NCBI GenBank assembly: GCA_035476575.1
Contig: DATILL010000146.1
Span: forward strand, 1 to 48,203
Origin: DATILL01 sp035476575
GTDB lineage: Bacteria > Actinomycetota > Actinomycetes > Mycobacteriales > JACQDL01
Reading direction: 5' to 3'
DNA: 48,203 nt
Part shown: piece by piece, positions 1 to 10,180 of the stretch
Layout: every line of letters starts with the position of its first letter
How positions within the stretch are numbered: the stretch's first letter is position 1
Program-made: the position numbers and the translations under genes
The notes under the pieces: model-generated
The model's database searches: none
What the model was told of the DNA's origin: nothing
Seen by the model: only the letters and a program-made list of their open reading frames with translations

Positions 1-1
1 C

Positions 2-2680
2 CTGGGGATCGACTCGATCAAGCGGGTGCAGATCATGGGTGCGTTGCAGGAGGCGTTCCCGCAGGCCGGTGAGGTGGAGCCGGAGCGGATGGCGGAGCTG
101 CGGACCCTCGGTGACATCGTGGCGTTCCTCGGCGGCGCCGCCGCCGAGGCCGCCCCGCAGGCCGCACCCGCCGCCACGCCGCCCGCCCCCGCCACGCCGG
201 AGCCGGTGATCACCTATCCGACCGCGCCTGGGATCGGCCGGGCGTACGCCGTGCTCCGCGAGGTGCCCGCGCCCGACGTGCTCCTCGGCGCCTACCCACC
301 CAAGCCGGGCGCGCTCGTCATCGACGACGGCTCCCCGCTGGCCAAGCCGGTGACCGCCGCGCTACGCGGCAGCGGCTGGCGGGTGCACCTGCTCACGCTG
401 CCCGAGGTGGTCAGCTCGGCCGGCGGCGCCGACTCGGTACGTGCCCTACGGACCTGGGAGTGGGAGGAGCTGGCCCGGGCGGTCGAGGCGATCAAGGCCG
501 AGGCGGTCCGGCTCGACCTCGCCGTCCAGCTTGCCGCGGCACCCGCCGCGGACTGGGCCAGCGCCACCCGCCGGCTCACCCACGCGCTGCTCGCGGTCAA
601 GGCGGTCCAGCCCGCGCTGGTCGCCTCGGCCACCGACGGCCGGTCGGCGTACGTCGCCCTGACCGCGCTCGACGGCGCCAGCGGCATCGCCGGGGTGGAG
701 GGCCCGAGCGCCCTGCTCGGCGGCGTGAACGGGCTGCTCAAGACCCTCGCCATCGAGGCGCCTGCGCTGTTCTGCCGGACCGTGGACGTCGGCCCCGCCC
801 TGCCCGAGCAGCAGGTCGGCGGGCTCCTGCTGGCCGAGCTCTCGGACGCCTCAGCCGCGCTGCGCGACATCGCGTACGACGTCAACGCCAGCGGCATCGT
901 CCGCCGTACCGTCACGCTGGCCGACCAGCCCGCGCCGCCGCGGGCACCCCAGCCCACCGTGCCGGCGCTGACCCGGGACGACCTGCTGGTGGTGACCGGC
1001 GGGGCGCGCGGCGTGACCGCCGAGTGCCTGCACGCGATGGCCAGCAACTGGCCCTGCGGCCTGCTGCTGCTCGGCCGGACCGCGCTCACCGAGGAGCCGG
1101 CCTGGGCGTCCGGGCTGGACGGCGCCGCACTGAAGGGCGCCATCGTCAAGCACGTCGTCGCGCAGGGCCACAAGCCCACCCCGCGGGGTGTGGAGAAGGT
1201 GTTCCGCGACCTGACCGGACAGCGCGAGGTGGTGGCCAACCTGGCCCGGCTGACCGCGACCGGCGCCACCGCGACCTACCTGCCCGTCGACATCTCCGAC
1301 CAGGCCGGCCTGGCCGCGGCGCTGGCGCCGTACGCCGGGAAGGTCACCGGAGTGATCCACGGTGCGGGCGTGCTGGCCGACCGGCTGATCGTGGACAAGG
1401 CGCCCGAGGACGTCGAGCGGGTGCTGGCCACCAAGCTGACCGGCCTGGCCAACGTGCTGGCGGCGCTGCGCGCCACAGCGGAGGCCGCCACAGCGGGAGG
1501 TGCCGTACCGCTGCGGCACCTGGTCTTCTTCTCCTCGGTGGCCGGCTTCTTCGGCAACCGCGGCCAGGCCGACTACGCCATGGCGAACGAGGCCCTGAAC
1601 CGGGTCGCGACCTCGCTGAAGACCGGCCTGCCAGCCGCCCGGGTCACCTCGGTCAACTGGGGCGCCTGGGACGGCGGCATGGTCACGGCTGAGCTGCGCG
1701 CGATGTTCGAGGAGCGCGGCGTGCTGCTGGTGCCGGTGCCCACCGGGGTGGGTATCTTCGCCGAGCAGTTCACCGCGGCGCACGCGCACGACGGCGTGAT
1801 CCTGGCTGGCCCGACCGGACCGCTGTCCACTCCGGACAGTGCCGCGCCGGCGGTGCCGGCGGTGACCGTGGACCGGTCGCTGACCGGCCTGGCCCGCCAG
1901 GCCGTGCTGGCCGACCACGCGATCGGCGGTGCGGCGGTGCTGCCCGCCACCATGGCGATTGGCGCGCTGGCGAACCTGGTCGAGACGGTGGCTGGCGCAC
2001 CGGTGGTCCAGGTGGACTCGTTCCGGGTCTTCAAGGGCGTGGTCTTCGACGGCCAGGCGCCGGCCACGCTGCGGCTGGCCGTGACCAGCACGACCGGTGG
2101 CACCGCGGCGGTCCGGCTGTCCACGGTGGGCCCGGACGGCCAGGCCCGGCCGGCGTACGGAGCGACGGTCCGGGTCGGCGAGCCGACCGGCCGCCCGGCC
2201 GCCCGGACCGACCTGGCCGCCCTGTCCGGCGGCCGCGACGCCAGCGGCCTGTACGGCGACGGCACCCTCTTCCACGGTCCGACCCTGCGCGGCATCCGGC
2301 GGGTGGTGGCCGAGTCGGCGGACCGGCTGGTGCTGGCCTGCCAGCTTCCCGACCACGACGTGGCCGACGGGTCGTACTCCGGGACCTACCACAGCTCGGT
2401 GCTGGCCGACCTGCTGCCGCAGGCCGCGCTGGTCTGGGTGCGGAAGTTCCGCGGTGCCGCCAGCCTGCCGCTGGAGATCGGGCGGCTGCGGTACTGGGAG
2501 GCGCTGCCGGACGGCGCGGAGTTCCTCGTCGCCGTCGAGGACGCGACGCCGAACGCGGCCGGAGTGACCTGCACCATCACCGCGTGCGCCACCGACGGCC
2601 GGGTGCTCGCCAGGTTCGACGGCGTGGCCGTGGTCATCGACGCCGAGCTGGACGCCAAGTTCCTGCCCGCCGCCGCCTGA
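2..2680 (+). CDS. pfaA: PfaA-like PUFA/polyketide synthase, C-terminal part (ACP-KR-DH), 5' end outside window
   Basis: The frame is open from the window edge, so the gene is truncated upstream; 892 residues are visible. The first residues are an acyl carrier protein core, LGIDSIKRVQIMGALQE, whose serine (nt 14-16) would carry phosphopantetheine. After an Ala/Pro linker come a structural and a catalytic ketoreductase half, with the nucleotide-binding TGGARG motif near nt 995-1015, the serine region FFSSVAGFFGNRG, and the catalytic Tyr of QADYAMANE at nt 1574. The last 270 residues are a PKS-type dehydratase with HxxxGxxxxP (His at nt 1916) and DxxxQ (Asp at nt 2408). The order ACP-KR-DH matches the C-terminus of PfaA; KS, MAT and further ACPs should lie upstream. 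It starts the operon with the PfaC-like gene 27 nt downstream. The family assignment is firm; the product chemistry is not known. Confidence 0.93.
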   Translation: MGIDSIKRVQIMGALQEAFPQAGEVEPERMAELRTLGDIVAFLGGAAAEAAPQAAPAATPPAPATPEPVITYPTAPGIGRAYAVLREVPAPDVLLGAYPPKPGALVIDDGSPLAKPVTAALRGSGWRVHLLTLPEVVSSAGGADSVRALRTWEWEELARAVEAIKAEAVRLDLAVQLAAAPAADWASATRRLTHALLAVKAVQPALVASATDGRSAYVALTALDGASGIAGVEGPSALLGGVNGLLKTLAIEAPALFCRTVDVGPALPEQQVGGLLLAELSDASAALRDIAYDVNASGIVRRTVTLADQPAPPRAPQPTVPALTRDDLLVVTGGARGVTAECLHAMASNWPCGLLLLGRTALTEEPAWASGLDGAALKGAIVKHVVAQGHKPTPRGVEKVFRDLTGQREVVANLARLTATGATATYLPVDISDQAGLAAALAPYAGKVTGVIHGAGVLADRLIVDKAPEDVERVLATKLTGLANVLAALRATAEAATAGGAVPLRHLVFFSSVAGFFGNRGQADYAMANEALNRVATSLKTGLPAARVTSVNWGAWDGGMVTAELRAMFEERGVLLVPVPTGVGIFAEQFTAAHAHDGVILAGPTGPLSTPDSAAPAVPAVTVDRSLTGLARQAVLADHAIGGAAVLPATMAIGALANLVETVAGAPVVQVDSFRVFKGVVFDGQAPATLRLAVTSTTGGTAAVRLSTVGPDGQARPAYGATVRVGEPTGRPAARTDLAALSGGRDASGLYGDGTLFHGPTLRGIRRVVAESADRLVLACQLPDHDVADGSYSGTYHSSVLADLLPQAALVWVRKFRGAASLPLEIGRLRYWEALPDGAEFLVAVEDATPNAAGVTCTITACATDGRVLARFDGVAVVIDAELDAKFLPAAA

Positions 2681-2707
2681 CCGACGCGAACCTGAGGGAG
2701 CCTGAAG

Positions 2708-5700
2708 ATGGGCGCATACGCGATCGTCGGGATGTCGTGCCTGTTCCCGGGCGCGACAACCCCCGAGGAGTACTGGCGGAACCTCGTCGCTGGCGTCGAC
2801 TCCCGTACGGAGGGCGGCCCCCGGGCTTTCGGCTACTCGCCGGAGGACCGGGAGGTCGACCCCGATGACCCGCACCGGGTGTACTTCACCCGCGGCGGCT
2901 TCCTGGGAGAGCTCGCGTTCGACCCGACCGGGTACCTGCTCCCGCCCGAGTACCTGGCCGGGCTCGACCGGGTGTTCCACTGGTCGTTGCACGTAGCGCG
3001 GACGGCGCTGCACGATGCCGGCATCCGCTCGACACGGGGTGACCGGATCGGCGTAATCTTCGGCAACTACCCCTTCCCGACTCCCTCGTCAGGACGCCTG
3101 GCGGGGGGCGTGTGGAACTCGGCGGTGGCTACCGGGCTTGCCGCCGCCGAGCTCCCACCCGCGGCGCCGGGCGCGGACGGCGGCACCGGCGGCACCAGGG
3201 GCACCGGCGGCACCAGGGGCAGTGGCGGCACCAGGGGCACCGGCGGCGGTTCGGCGCACGACCTGTGGGTCGGCGGGCTGCCGTCCCGGGTGGTGGCGGC
3301 GGCGCTGGGCCTGGCCGGGCCGCAGTTCACCCTGGACGCGGCCTGCTCCTCGGCGCTGTACGCGCTGCGCCTGGCCTGCGCCTACCTGGACACCGGCCAG
3401 GCCGACGTGATGCTGGCCGGCGGCGCCTGCGGGCCGGACCCGACCGTGATCCACCTGTCCTTCTCCGACCTGCGGGCCTACCCGAAGGACGGGTTCAGCC
3501 AGCCGTTCGACAGCCGGTCCCGGGGCATCGTGACCGGCCAGGGCGCCAGCATGGTGGCGGTCAAGCGGCTGGCCGACGCGCAGGCCGCCGGGGACCGCAT
3601 CTACGCGGTCGTCGAGTCGATCGCGCTGACCAACGACGGCGCCGGCAAGCACGTGCTGGTGCCGAACGTGACCGGCCAGCTCGCGGCGTACCGGGCGGCG
3701 TACGAGGCGGCCGGGCTGCCCCCCTCGGCGATCCAGTACCTGGAGTGCCACGCCACCGGCACGCCGCTGGGGGACAAGACCGAGCTGTCCGGGGTGGCCG
3801 AGCTCTTCGGCCCCGACCTGCCGCGCTACGGCTCGGTGAAGGGCAACATCGGGCACCTGCTGACCGTGGCCGGGATGAGCAGCCTGATCAAGGTGGTGCT
3901 CGCCCTCGCGAACGGCGTGATCCCGCCGACCATCGGCGTGGACCAGCCCCTGGCCCTCGACACCGACCTGCCGGACCGGCTGGCCCGGACGGCGACGCCG
4001 TGGCCGGCGGCCGGCCGCAAGCGGGCTGGTGTCTCGGCGTTCGGCTTCGGCGGCACCAACGCGCACGTGATCCTCGCCGACGCCCCACCGGCCACCGGCC
4101 CGGTGGCGCCGGACGGCGCGCTGCCCAGCCCGGGCGCGAGCCCGGTGGCCGCAGGCCCGGTGGCCGCAGGCCCGGTGGAGCTGCCGTCGCTGTCGATCAT
4201 CGGGGTCGGCGCGCACTACGGCGGCCTGGCCACCCGGGACGCCGTCGAGCGGGCAGCGTACGACGGCCGGCACGCCTTCCGCGGCCTGCCGGAGCAGCGG
4301 TGGCGCGGCTTCGAGGCGGACGCCGCCGGGCCGCTCGCCGCCGCCGGGCTGTCCGGTGTGGACGGCGGCTACGTCGAGTCGTTCGAGGTGGACGCCGCGG
4401 CGTACCGGATCCCGCCCAAGGAGCTGGAGGACTTCAACCAGCAGCACCTGCTGATGCTGCGGGTGGCCGAGGAGGCCCTGCGGGACGCCGGGTTCGACCC
4501 GCCCCGCTCGGCCGGCGCCCGGCCCGGCCAGCGGGTGGCGGTGGTCGTGGCGATGGAGATGGAGCCGTCCGCGCACGGCCACGGCGCGCGCTACGACCTG
4601 GGCCGGCGGGTGGCCGGGTGGTGCGCCGAGGCGGGCCTGGCGCCAGACGCCGGCCAGCTCGCCGCGCTGGCCCGGGCCGCCCGTACCGGCGTCCACGACG
4701 GCATCGAGCCGAACGAGGTGCTCAGCTACATCGGCAACATCATGGCCAGCCGGATCTCCTCGCGGTGGAACTTCACCGGGCCGTCGTTCACCGTGTCGGC
4801 CGACTCCGGCGGCGCGGCGTACGCCCTGGACGTCGCCCGGCTGCTGCTGCTGGACCCGACGGTGGACGCGGTGCTCGTCGGCGCGGTCGACCTGGCCGGC
4901 GGGCCGGAGAACGCGCTGGCCCGGGCCACCCTGGCCGCACCCAGCGGCCAGCCGGGAATGGTAGCCGGCGGGGTGGACGGCTGGCGGGCCGGTGACGGTG
5001 CCGGTGCGGTGGTCGTCACCCGACCGGACGCCGTACCCGCCGGCCGGACCGTCTACGCCTCGGTCGACGCCGTCGCCGTCCGCTACCCCGGCACCCCGTC
5101 GGTGGCGCCGGCCGCGGACGCCGGCACGGTCGCCGCCGCCGCCCAGGACGCGCTGCGCGCCGCCGGGCTGGCCCCGGCCCACGTCGAGCTGGTCGAGACC
5201 CACGGCGGCGGCATCCCCGAGCAGGACGCGGCCGAGCTGGCCGGGCTGGCCCGGGTCTGGTCCCGGGCCGGCGTCGGCGCGTGCCGGACCGCGCTGTCCA
5301 GCGTGGCCGCCTCGATCGGTGACACCCAGGCCGGCTCGGTGCTGGCCAGCGTGATCCGGGCCGCGCTCTGCCTGCACCATGCCTACCTGCCGGCCGCGCC
5401 GGGCTGGCGGGGCCCGGCCGCGCCGTTCGCGCAGGCGCTGGCCGGCTCGTCGTTCTACGTCCCGGCTGAGTCGCAGCCCTGGCTGTCGGCCGTGCGGGAG
5501 CGGCCGCGGGCGGCGTCGGTGTCCGGCCTCGGCACGGCCGGCGCGCACGTCCACATCGTGCTGACCGGCGCCCGGATCCGCGGCGAGGTCGCGACCGCTG
5601 CCGGTGCCGGTGCCGGTGCCGCTGCCGGTGGCTCCGCCGATGGCCCGCCGACCGACTGGGAGCGGGCCGGCGGTCCGCTGGTCGTGCCGGTCGGCGGCGA

Positions 5701-8700
5701 CTCGATCGGCGAGCTGCTCGCGGCGGTCGGCCGGCTCCGCGGCCGGCTCGACACCGGCACGGGCGTCGCTGACGCCGGGCTCGCGGCGGTGGTCCGGGAC
5801 AGCACCGACGACGCCGTACGCCGCACGCTGCGCGTGGTCCTCGTGGCCGCCGACCGGACCGCGCTGGCCCGCCAGCTCGACCAGGCCACCAAGGACCTGC
5901 CCACCGTGCACGCCAACGGCGGGGAGTGGGAGACGCCGTCCGGCAGCTACTTCACCGGCCGGCCGATCGGCCCGGACGGCAAGGTGGCGCTGGTCTACCC
6001 CGGTGCCTTCAACTCCTACCTTGGCCTTGGCCGGGAGCTGTTCCGCGCGTTCCCGGCGCTGCTGCCGCGGTTCGAGGAGCAGACCGAGCGGCCGGCCGAC
6101 GTGCTGCGCAGCACCGCGATCTACCCGCGGTCGGTCACCCCACCGGACCGCCGCGAGCTGATGCGGCGCGAGGGTGAGCTGGTCGAGGACATCCCGCTGA
6201 TGCTGGCCACCGGGACCAGCTTCGCGCTGCTCTACACCGACCTGCTGCGCGAGCTGCTGGCGGTGCCGGTGCACGGCGCGTTCGGCTACAGCCTGGGCGA
6301 GTCGAGCATGATGTTCGCCACCGGCGGCTGGGTGGCCGAGGCACGCAACGACAAGAAGATCAGCGCGACGCCACTGTTCCGGGACCAGCTCTGCGGGCCC
6401 AAGCGGGTGGTCCGTGCCCGGTGGGGCCTGGCCGACGGCGTGGCCGACAAGGACGTGTGGTCCACCCTGGTGGTGCTGGCCACCCCCGCGGCGGTGCGGG
6501 CCGCGCTGCCGGCGTACGACCGGGTCTTCGTCACGCACGTGAACACCCCGCGGGAGGTCGTCATCGCGGGTGACCCGGCGCAGTGCAGGGCGCTGGTCGC
6601 CGCGCTGGACGCCACGAGCGCCCGGGCGCCAGCCAACCACGTCATGCACTGCGCGGTGGTGGACGGCGAGCGGGCCGGCCTGGCCGACCTGAACCGCTAC
6701 CCCACCGGCGACGTCGGCGCGCTGGAGCTGTTCAGCAGCTACGACTACGGCCAGGTCAGCGACCTGGACGCTGACGTGGTGGCCGAGCACATCGCCGAGA
6801 CGCTGTGCGGCACGGTGGACTTCCCGCGGCTGGTGCACAACGCCTACGCGCGCGGCTACCGGTACTTCCTGGAGGTCGGCCCGGCCAGCACCTGCGCCCG
6901 CTGGGTGCGGGAGAACCTGGGCGGCGCGCCGCACCTGGCCGTGTCGGTCGACCGGCGCGGCGCCAAGGCGACCGTCAACATCGCCCGGGTGGTGGCCCGG
7001 CTGGTGAGCCACGGCGCGCCGGTGGACCTGGCGCCGTTCCTGCCGAGCCTGCCGGTGGTCCGGGCGCGGCCGGGGATCCCGCCGTTCACGGTGTGCTGCG
7101 GTGGCCGGCCGGTGATCGAGCGGGTGGCCGCCGGTGCGGCCGGCATTGTCGCCACGATCCCGCATGCCCCGCCGTTACCGCCGGTCCCGCCAGCGCCACC
7201 GCCGGCCGTGCCACCGCAGCCAGCCAGGCCGATGCCACCGGTCCCGCCATCGCCGGCGGCAAGGCCACTGCCGCTCCACCCACTGCCCACATTGGTTATC
7301 CCCGCATTGGTTACCGCCACGGAAACGGACACCAGGATGACTCAGCCAGCGACCCCCTCCCCGCTGCACCAGCCGGCGATCACCCTGGACCGCGACCCGG
7401 TCGCCATGGTGCCCGCGTCGGCCGTGCGCACGGCCACCGCCTCCGCCACCATGACCGCGACGCCGGCGCTGCCCCCCGCGATCCTCGGCGAGCCGCTGCC
7501 GGTGCCGATCCCGGACACCTCCCGCAGCGGGGCGAACGCCCTGCTCCAGCGCTTGCGCGAGCAGCTCGCCGAGTCGCACCAGCAGATCCTCGCCGCCCAG
7601 CGCGACCTGCAGGCCCAGCTCGCCAACCTGGTCGCTGGCGGCGCGGTGCTGGCACCCGCCCGCGCTGGGGGGGACGAGCCGGTCGCAGTGATCGAGGTGC
7701 CGGCGGTGTCGAAGCCGCCCAAGCCGCCCAAGCCGCCGGGCGTGATCTGGGACGAGGAGGAGCTGCTGGAGTTCGCCACCGGCAGCATCGCCGCGGTCTT
7801 CGGGGAGAAGTTCGGGGTCATCGACAGCTACCCCAAGCGGGTCCGGCTGCCCGCCCCGCCGTACCACTTCGTCACCCGCGTCACCGGGCTGGAGGCCGAG
7901 ACCGGCCAGCTCAAGAAGTCGTTCATCCAGACCGAGTACGACGTGCCCGAGGGCGCCTGGTACTGCGTCGACGGCCAGGTCTGCCCGGCGGTGACGATCG
8001 AGGCCGGCCAGTGTGACCTGCTGCTGGTCAGCTACCTCGGCATCGACTTCGCCAACAAGGGCCAGCGGGCCTACCGGCTGCTCGACTCCACCCTTGCCTT
8101 CCACGGCGACCTGCCGAAGGAGGGCCAGACGCTGCGCTACGACATCTGGGTCGACCAGTTCGTCTCGCACGGCGAGACCACGCTGTTCTTCTTCCACTAC
8201 GACTGCTATGCCGACGGCGAGCTGATCCTCACGCTCAAGAACGCCTGCGCCGGCTTCTTCACCGAGACCGAGCTGGAGAGCTCGCTCGGCATCATCGAGG
8301 GCAACCTGGGCAAGGGGGCGGCCGGGCCGCGCAAGACGTTCAAGCCGCTCTGCCGCACCGACAAGACCGCACTGTCCACAGTGGACCTTAACAGGCTGGT
8401 CGAGGGCCGGGTCGCCGAGGTGTTCGGCCCGGCGTACGACCAGCAGGGCGCCAACCCGTCGCTGCGGCTGCCCGGCGGCAAGCTGCTGATGGTCGACGAG
8501 ATCACCGAGCTGGACCGCACCGGCGGCGCGCACGGCCTGGGCAAGATCCGCGCGGTCAAGCGGCTGGTGCCCGGCGAGTGGTACTTCACCTGCCACTTCC
8601 CGGACGACCCGGTGGTGGCCGGCTCGCTGGTCGCCGAGGGCGCCGTCCAGCTCCTGCAGACCTACGCGCTCTCCCTCGGCCTGCAGATGTCGCTGCCGGA

Positions 8701-10135
8701 CGCCCGCTTCCAGCCGGTGCCCGAGCTGGAGACCAACGTCAAGGTCCGCGGCCAGATCACCCCGGAGTACGGCGAGATCCGCTACGAGGTCGACGTCACC
8801 GAGGTGACCCTGCTGCCGCGGCCGACGATCATCGCCGACGTGCTGGTGTACCGCGACGACAAGCCGGCCATCTCGGTGCGCAATCTCGGCATCCGGCTGT
8901 GCGAGAAGCCCGGCACGGCGTACCGCCCCGGCCCGGGCGGCGTGGTGTCGGAGTTCCTCGGCCGGCGCGGCCCCTCCGGCGAGGTGTCGCTGCTCAACGA
9001 GTTCCACATGGCGCACGCGGCCAAGGGCAACCTGGCCACCGCGATGGGCCCGGAGTTCGAGATCTATGCCACCAGGCGGGCGCCGTACATCCCGAACGGC
9101 GACTTCCTGTTCGTCGACCGGGTGCAGGGGCTGGAGGGCACCCGGGGCCGGCTCAAGCGCGGCTCGGTGATGGTCACGGAGTACGACTCGAACGCCGACG
9201 CCTGGTACTACGACGACAGCGGCGGTGACGCCGGGTACCCGTACCTGCCGAACTGCGTCTACATGGAGTCCAGCCTGCAGGCGGCCATCCTGCTCGGCTA
9301 CTACCTCGGCGCCACGCTGAACTTCCCCGAGCAGGAGTTCGCCATCCGCAACCTGGACGGCAAGGCGACCGTGGTCGCGCCGCTGGACCTGCGCGGCAAG
9401 ACGATCCGGCAGCGCTCCACCCTGCTGTCCTCCGACGCGATGCCGGGCGCGGTGCTGCAGAACTTCTCCTACGAGCTGTCCGCGGACGGCGAGGTCTTCT
9501 ACGTCGGCGAGTCGCTGTTCGGGTACTTCGTGGGCCAGGCGCTGGCCACCCAGGTGGGCCTGGACGCCGGCCGGTACGTCGCGCCGTGGCTGGAGACGCT
9601 GCCGGCCGAGCCGGCTGGCACCAGGCGGATCGAGCTGGCCGCGTTCCGGGCCGCCCAGGCGACCCAGGCCGGCAGGCACCCGCTGAAGCTCGGCCGCGAC
9701 CACCTCGACCTGGTCGAGTGGGTGAAGATCGTGCCAGGCGGCGGCAAGCACGGCGCCGGCTACCTGCGCGGCTACCGGCCCATCTCGGCCGGCGACTGGT
9801 ACTTCAACAACCACTTCTACCGCGACCCGGTGATGCCCGGCTCGCTCGGCGTGGAAGCGATCCTGCAGGCGATGCAGCTCTACGTCATCGAGGCCGGCCT
9901 GGCCGACGGGCTGCGTAACCCCCGGTTCGCCATCGCCAGCGGCGTGGAGATGTCCTGGCGGTACCGCGGCCAGATCCTGCGCCCGGACGCCGACATGGAC
10001 TTCGACGTGCACCTGAAGGAGGTCCGCCGGGAGGCCGGCCGGATCCTCGTCGTCGGCGACGCCAACCTGTGGAAGCCCGGCCTGCGCATCTACGAGCTCG
10101 GCAACGTCGCCGTCGAGGTCCGCTTCGACGCCTGA
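2708..10135 (+). CDS. pfaC: PfaB/PfaC-type fusion synthase: KS - chain length factor - AT - four FabA-like hot-dog repeats (2475 aa)
   Basis: Start ATG follows GAGGGAG by six bases. Residues 1-460 are a ketosynthase with the triad Cys213 (DAACSSALYA), His348 (HATGT) and His383 (NIGHL). Residues 490-960 are a second KS fold in which Ser700 (SADSGGAAYA) sits where the Cys should be, as in chain-length factors. Residues 1090-1480 are an acyltransferase with Ser1195 in GYSLGE. A Pro-rich linker (1490-1650) leads to four hot-dog segments related to FabA; His1963 (CHFPDDPVVAGS) and His2369 (NHFYRDPVMPGS) mark the two catalytic halves, so there are probably two double-hot-dog dehydratases. In marine bacteria the AT is the separate PfaB and PfaC is KS-CLF-DH-DH; here the AT lies between CLF and DH. 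A Gly/Thr-rich insertion sits inside the first KS. Role: iterative chain extension and dehydration/isomerisation in the cytosol. Confidence 0.93.
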   Translation: MGAYAIVGMSCLFPGATTPEEYWRNLVAGVDSRTEGGPRAFGYSPEDREVDPDDPHRVYFTRGGFLGELAFDPTGYLLPPEYLAGLDRVFHWSLHVARTALHDAGIRSTRGDRIGVIFGNYPFPTPSSGRLAGGVWNSAVATGLAAAELPPAAPGADGGTGGTRGTGGTRGSGGTRGTGGGSAHDLWVGGLPSRVVAAALGLAGPQFTLDAACSSALYALRLACAYLDTGQADVMLAGGACGPDPTVIHLSFSDLRAYPKDGFSQPFDSRSRGIVTGQGASMVAVKRLADAQAAGDRIYAVVESIALTNDGAGKHVLVPNVTGQLAAYRAAYEAAGLPPSAIQYLECHATGTPLGDKTELSGVAELFGPDLPRYGSVKGNIGHLLTVAGMSSLIKVVLALANGVIPPTIGVDQPLALDTDLPDRLARTATPWPAAGRKRAGVSAFGFGGTNAHVILADAPPATGPVAPDGALPSPGASPVAAGPVAAGPVELPSLSIIGVGAHYGGLATRDAVERAAYDGRHAFRGLPEQRWRGFEADAAGPLAAAGLSGVDGGYVESFEVDAAAYRIPPKELEDFNQQHLLMLRVAEEALRDAGFDPPRSAGARPGQRVAVVVAMEMEPSAHGHGARYDLGRRVAGWCAEAGLAPDAGQLAALARAARTGVHDGIEPNEVLSYIGNIMASRISSRWNFTGPSFTVSADSGGAAYALDVARLLLLDPTVDAVLVGAVDLAGGPENALARATLAAPSGQPGMVAGGVDGWRAGDGAGAVVVTRPDAVPAGRTVYASVDAVAVRYPGTPSVAPAADAGTVAAAAQDALRAAGLAPAHVELVETHGGGIPEQDAAELAGLARVWSRAGVGACRTALSSVAASIGDTQAGSVLASVIRAALCLHHAYLPAAPGWRGPAAPFAQALAGSSFYVPAESQPWLSAVRERPRAASVSGLGTAGAHVHIVLTGARIRGEVATAAGAGAGAAAGGSADGPPTDWERAGGPLVVPVGGDSIGELLAAVGRLRGRLDTGTGVADAGLAAVVRDSTDDAVRRTLRVVLVAADRTALARQLDQATKDLPTVHANGGEWETPSGSYFTGRPIGPDGKVALVYPGAFNSYLGLGRELFRAFPALLPRFEEQTERPADVLRSTAIYPRSVTPPDRRELMRREGELVEDIPLMLATGTSFALLYTDLLRELLAVPVHGAFGYSLGESSMMFATGGWVAEARNDKKISATPLFRDQLCGPKRVVRARWGLADGVADKDVWSTLVVLATPAAVRAALPAYDRVFVTHVNTPREVVIAGDPAQCRALVAALDATSARAPANHVMHCAVVDGERAGLADLNRYPTGDVGALELFSSYDYGQVSDLDADVVAEHIAETLCGTVDFPRLVHNAYARGYRYFLEVGPASTCARWVRENLGGAPHLAVSVDRRGAKATVNIARVVARLVSHGAPVDLAPFLPSLPVVRARPGIPPFTVCCGGRPVIERVAAGAAGIVATIPHAPPLPPVPPAPPPAVPPQPARPMPPVPPSPAARPLPLHPLPTLVIPALVTATETDTRMTQPATPSPLHQPAITLDRDPVAMVPASAVRTATASATMTATPALPPAILGEPLPVPIPDTSRSGANALLQRLREQLAESHQQILAAQRDLQAQLANLVAGGAVLAPARAGGDEPVAVIEVPAVSKPPKPPKPPGVIWDEEELLEFATGSIAAVFGEKFGVIDSYPKRVRLPAPPYHFVTRVTGLEAETGQLKKSFIQTEYDVPEGAWYCVDGQVCPAVTIEAGQCDLLLVSYLGIDFANKGQRAYRLLDSTLAFHGDLPKEGQTLRYDIWVDQFVSHGETTLFFFHYDCYADGELILTLKNACAGFFTETELESSLGIIEGNLGKGAAGPRKTFKPLCRTDKTALSTVDLNRLVEGRVAEVFGPAYDQQGANPSLRLPGGKLLMVDEITELDRTGGAHGLGKIRAVKRLVPGEWYFTCHFPDDPVVAGSLVAEGAVQLLQTYALSLGLQMSLPDARFQPVPELETNVKVRGQITPEYGEIRYEVDVTEVTLLPRPTIIADVLVYRDDKPAISVRNLGIRLCEKPGTAYRPGPGGVVSEFLGRRGPSGEVSLLNEFHMAHAAKGNLATAMGPEFEIYATRRAPYIPNGDFLFVDRVQGLEGTRGRLKRGSVMVTEYDSNADAWYYDDSGGDAGYPYLPNCVYMESSLQAAILLGYYLGATLNFPEQEFAIRNLDGKATVVAPLDLRGKTIRQRSTLLSSDAMPGAVLQNFSYELSADGEVFYVGESLFGYFVGQALATQVGLDAGRYVAPWLETLPAEPAGTRRIELAAFRAAQATQAGRHPLKLGRDHLDLVEWVKIVPGGGKHGAGYLRGYRPISAGDWYFNNHFYRDPVMPGSLGVEAILQAMQLYVIEAGLADGLRNPRFAIASGVEMSWRYRGQILRPDADMDFDVHLKEVRREAGRILVVGDANLWKPGLRIYELGNVAVEVRFDA
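3178..3249 (+). repeat. In-frame 18-nt tandem repeat inside the KS coding region
   Basis: About three and a half copies of an 18-nt unit (GGCACCAGGGGCACCGGC with variants) encode Gly-Thr-Gly-Gly-Thr-Arg runs at about residues 158-181, between the N-terminal KS strand region and the active-site Cys213. It is most likely a surface-loop expansion, since the KS motifs on both sides remain intact. Confidence 0.75.
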
Positions 10136-10180
10136 GGCTGAAACCGCTGAGCAGGGACCCGCTGAGAAGGGACAAGCACC

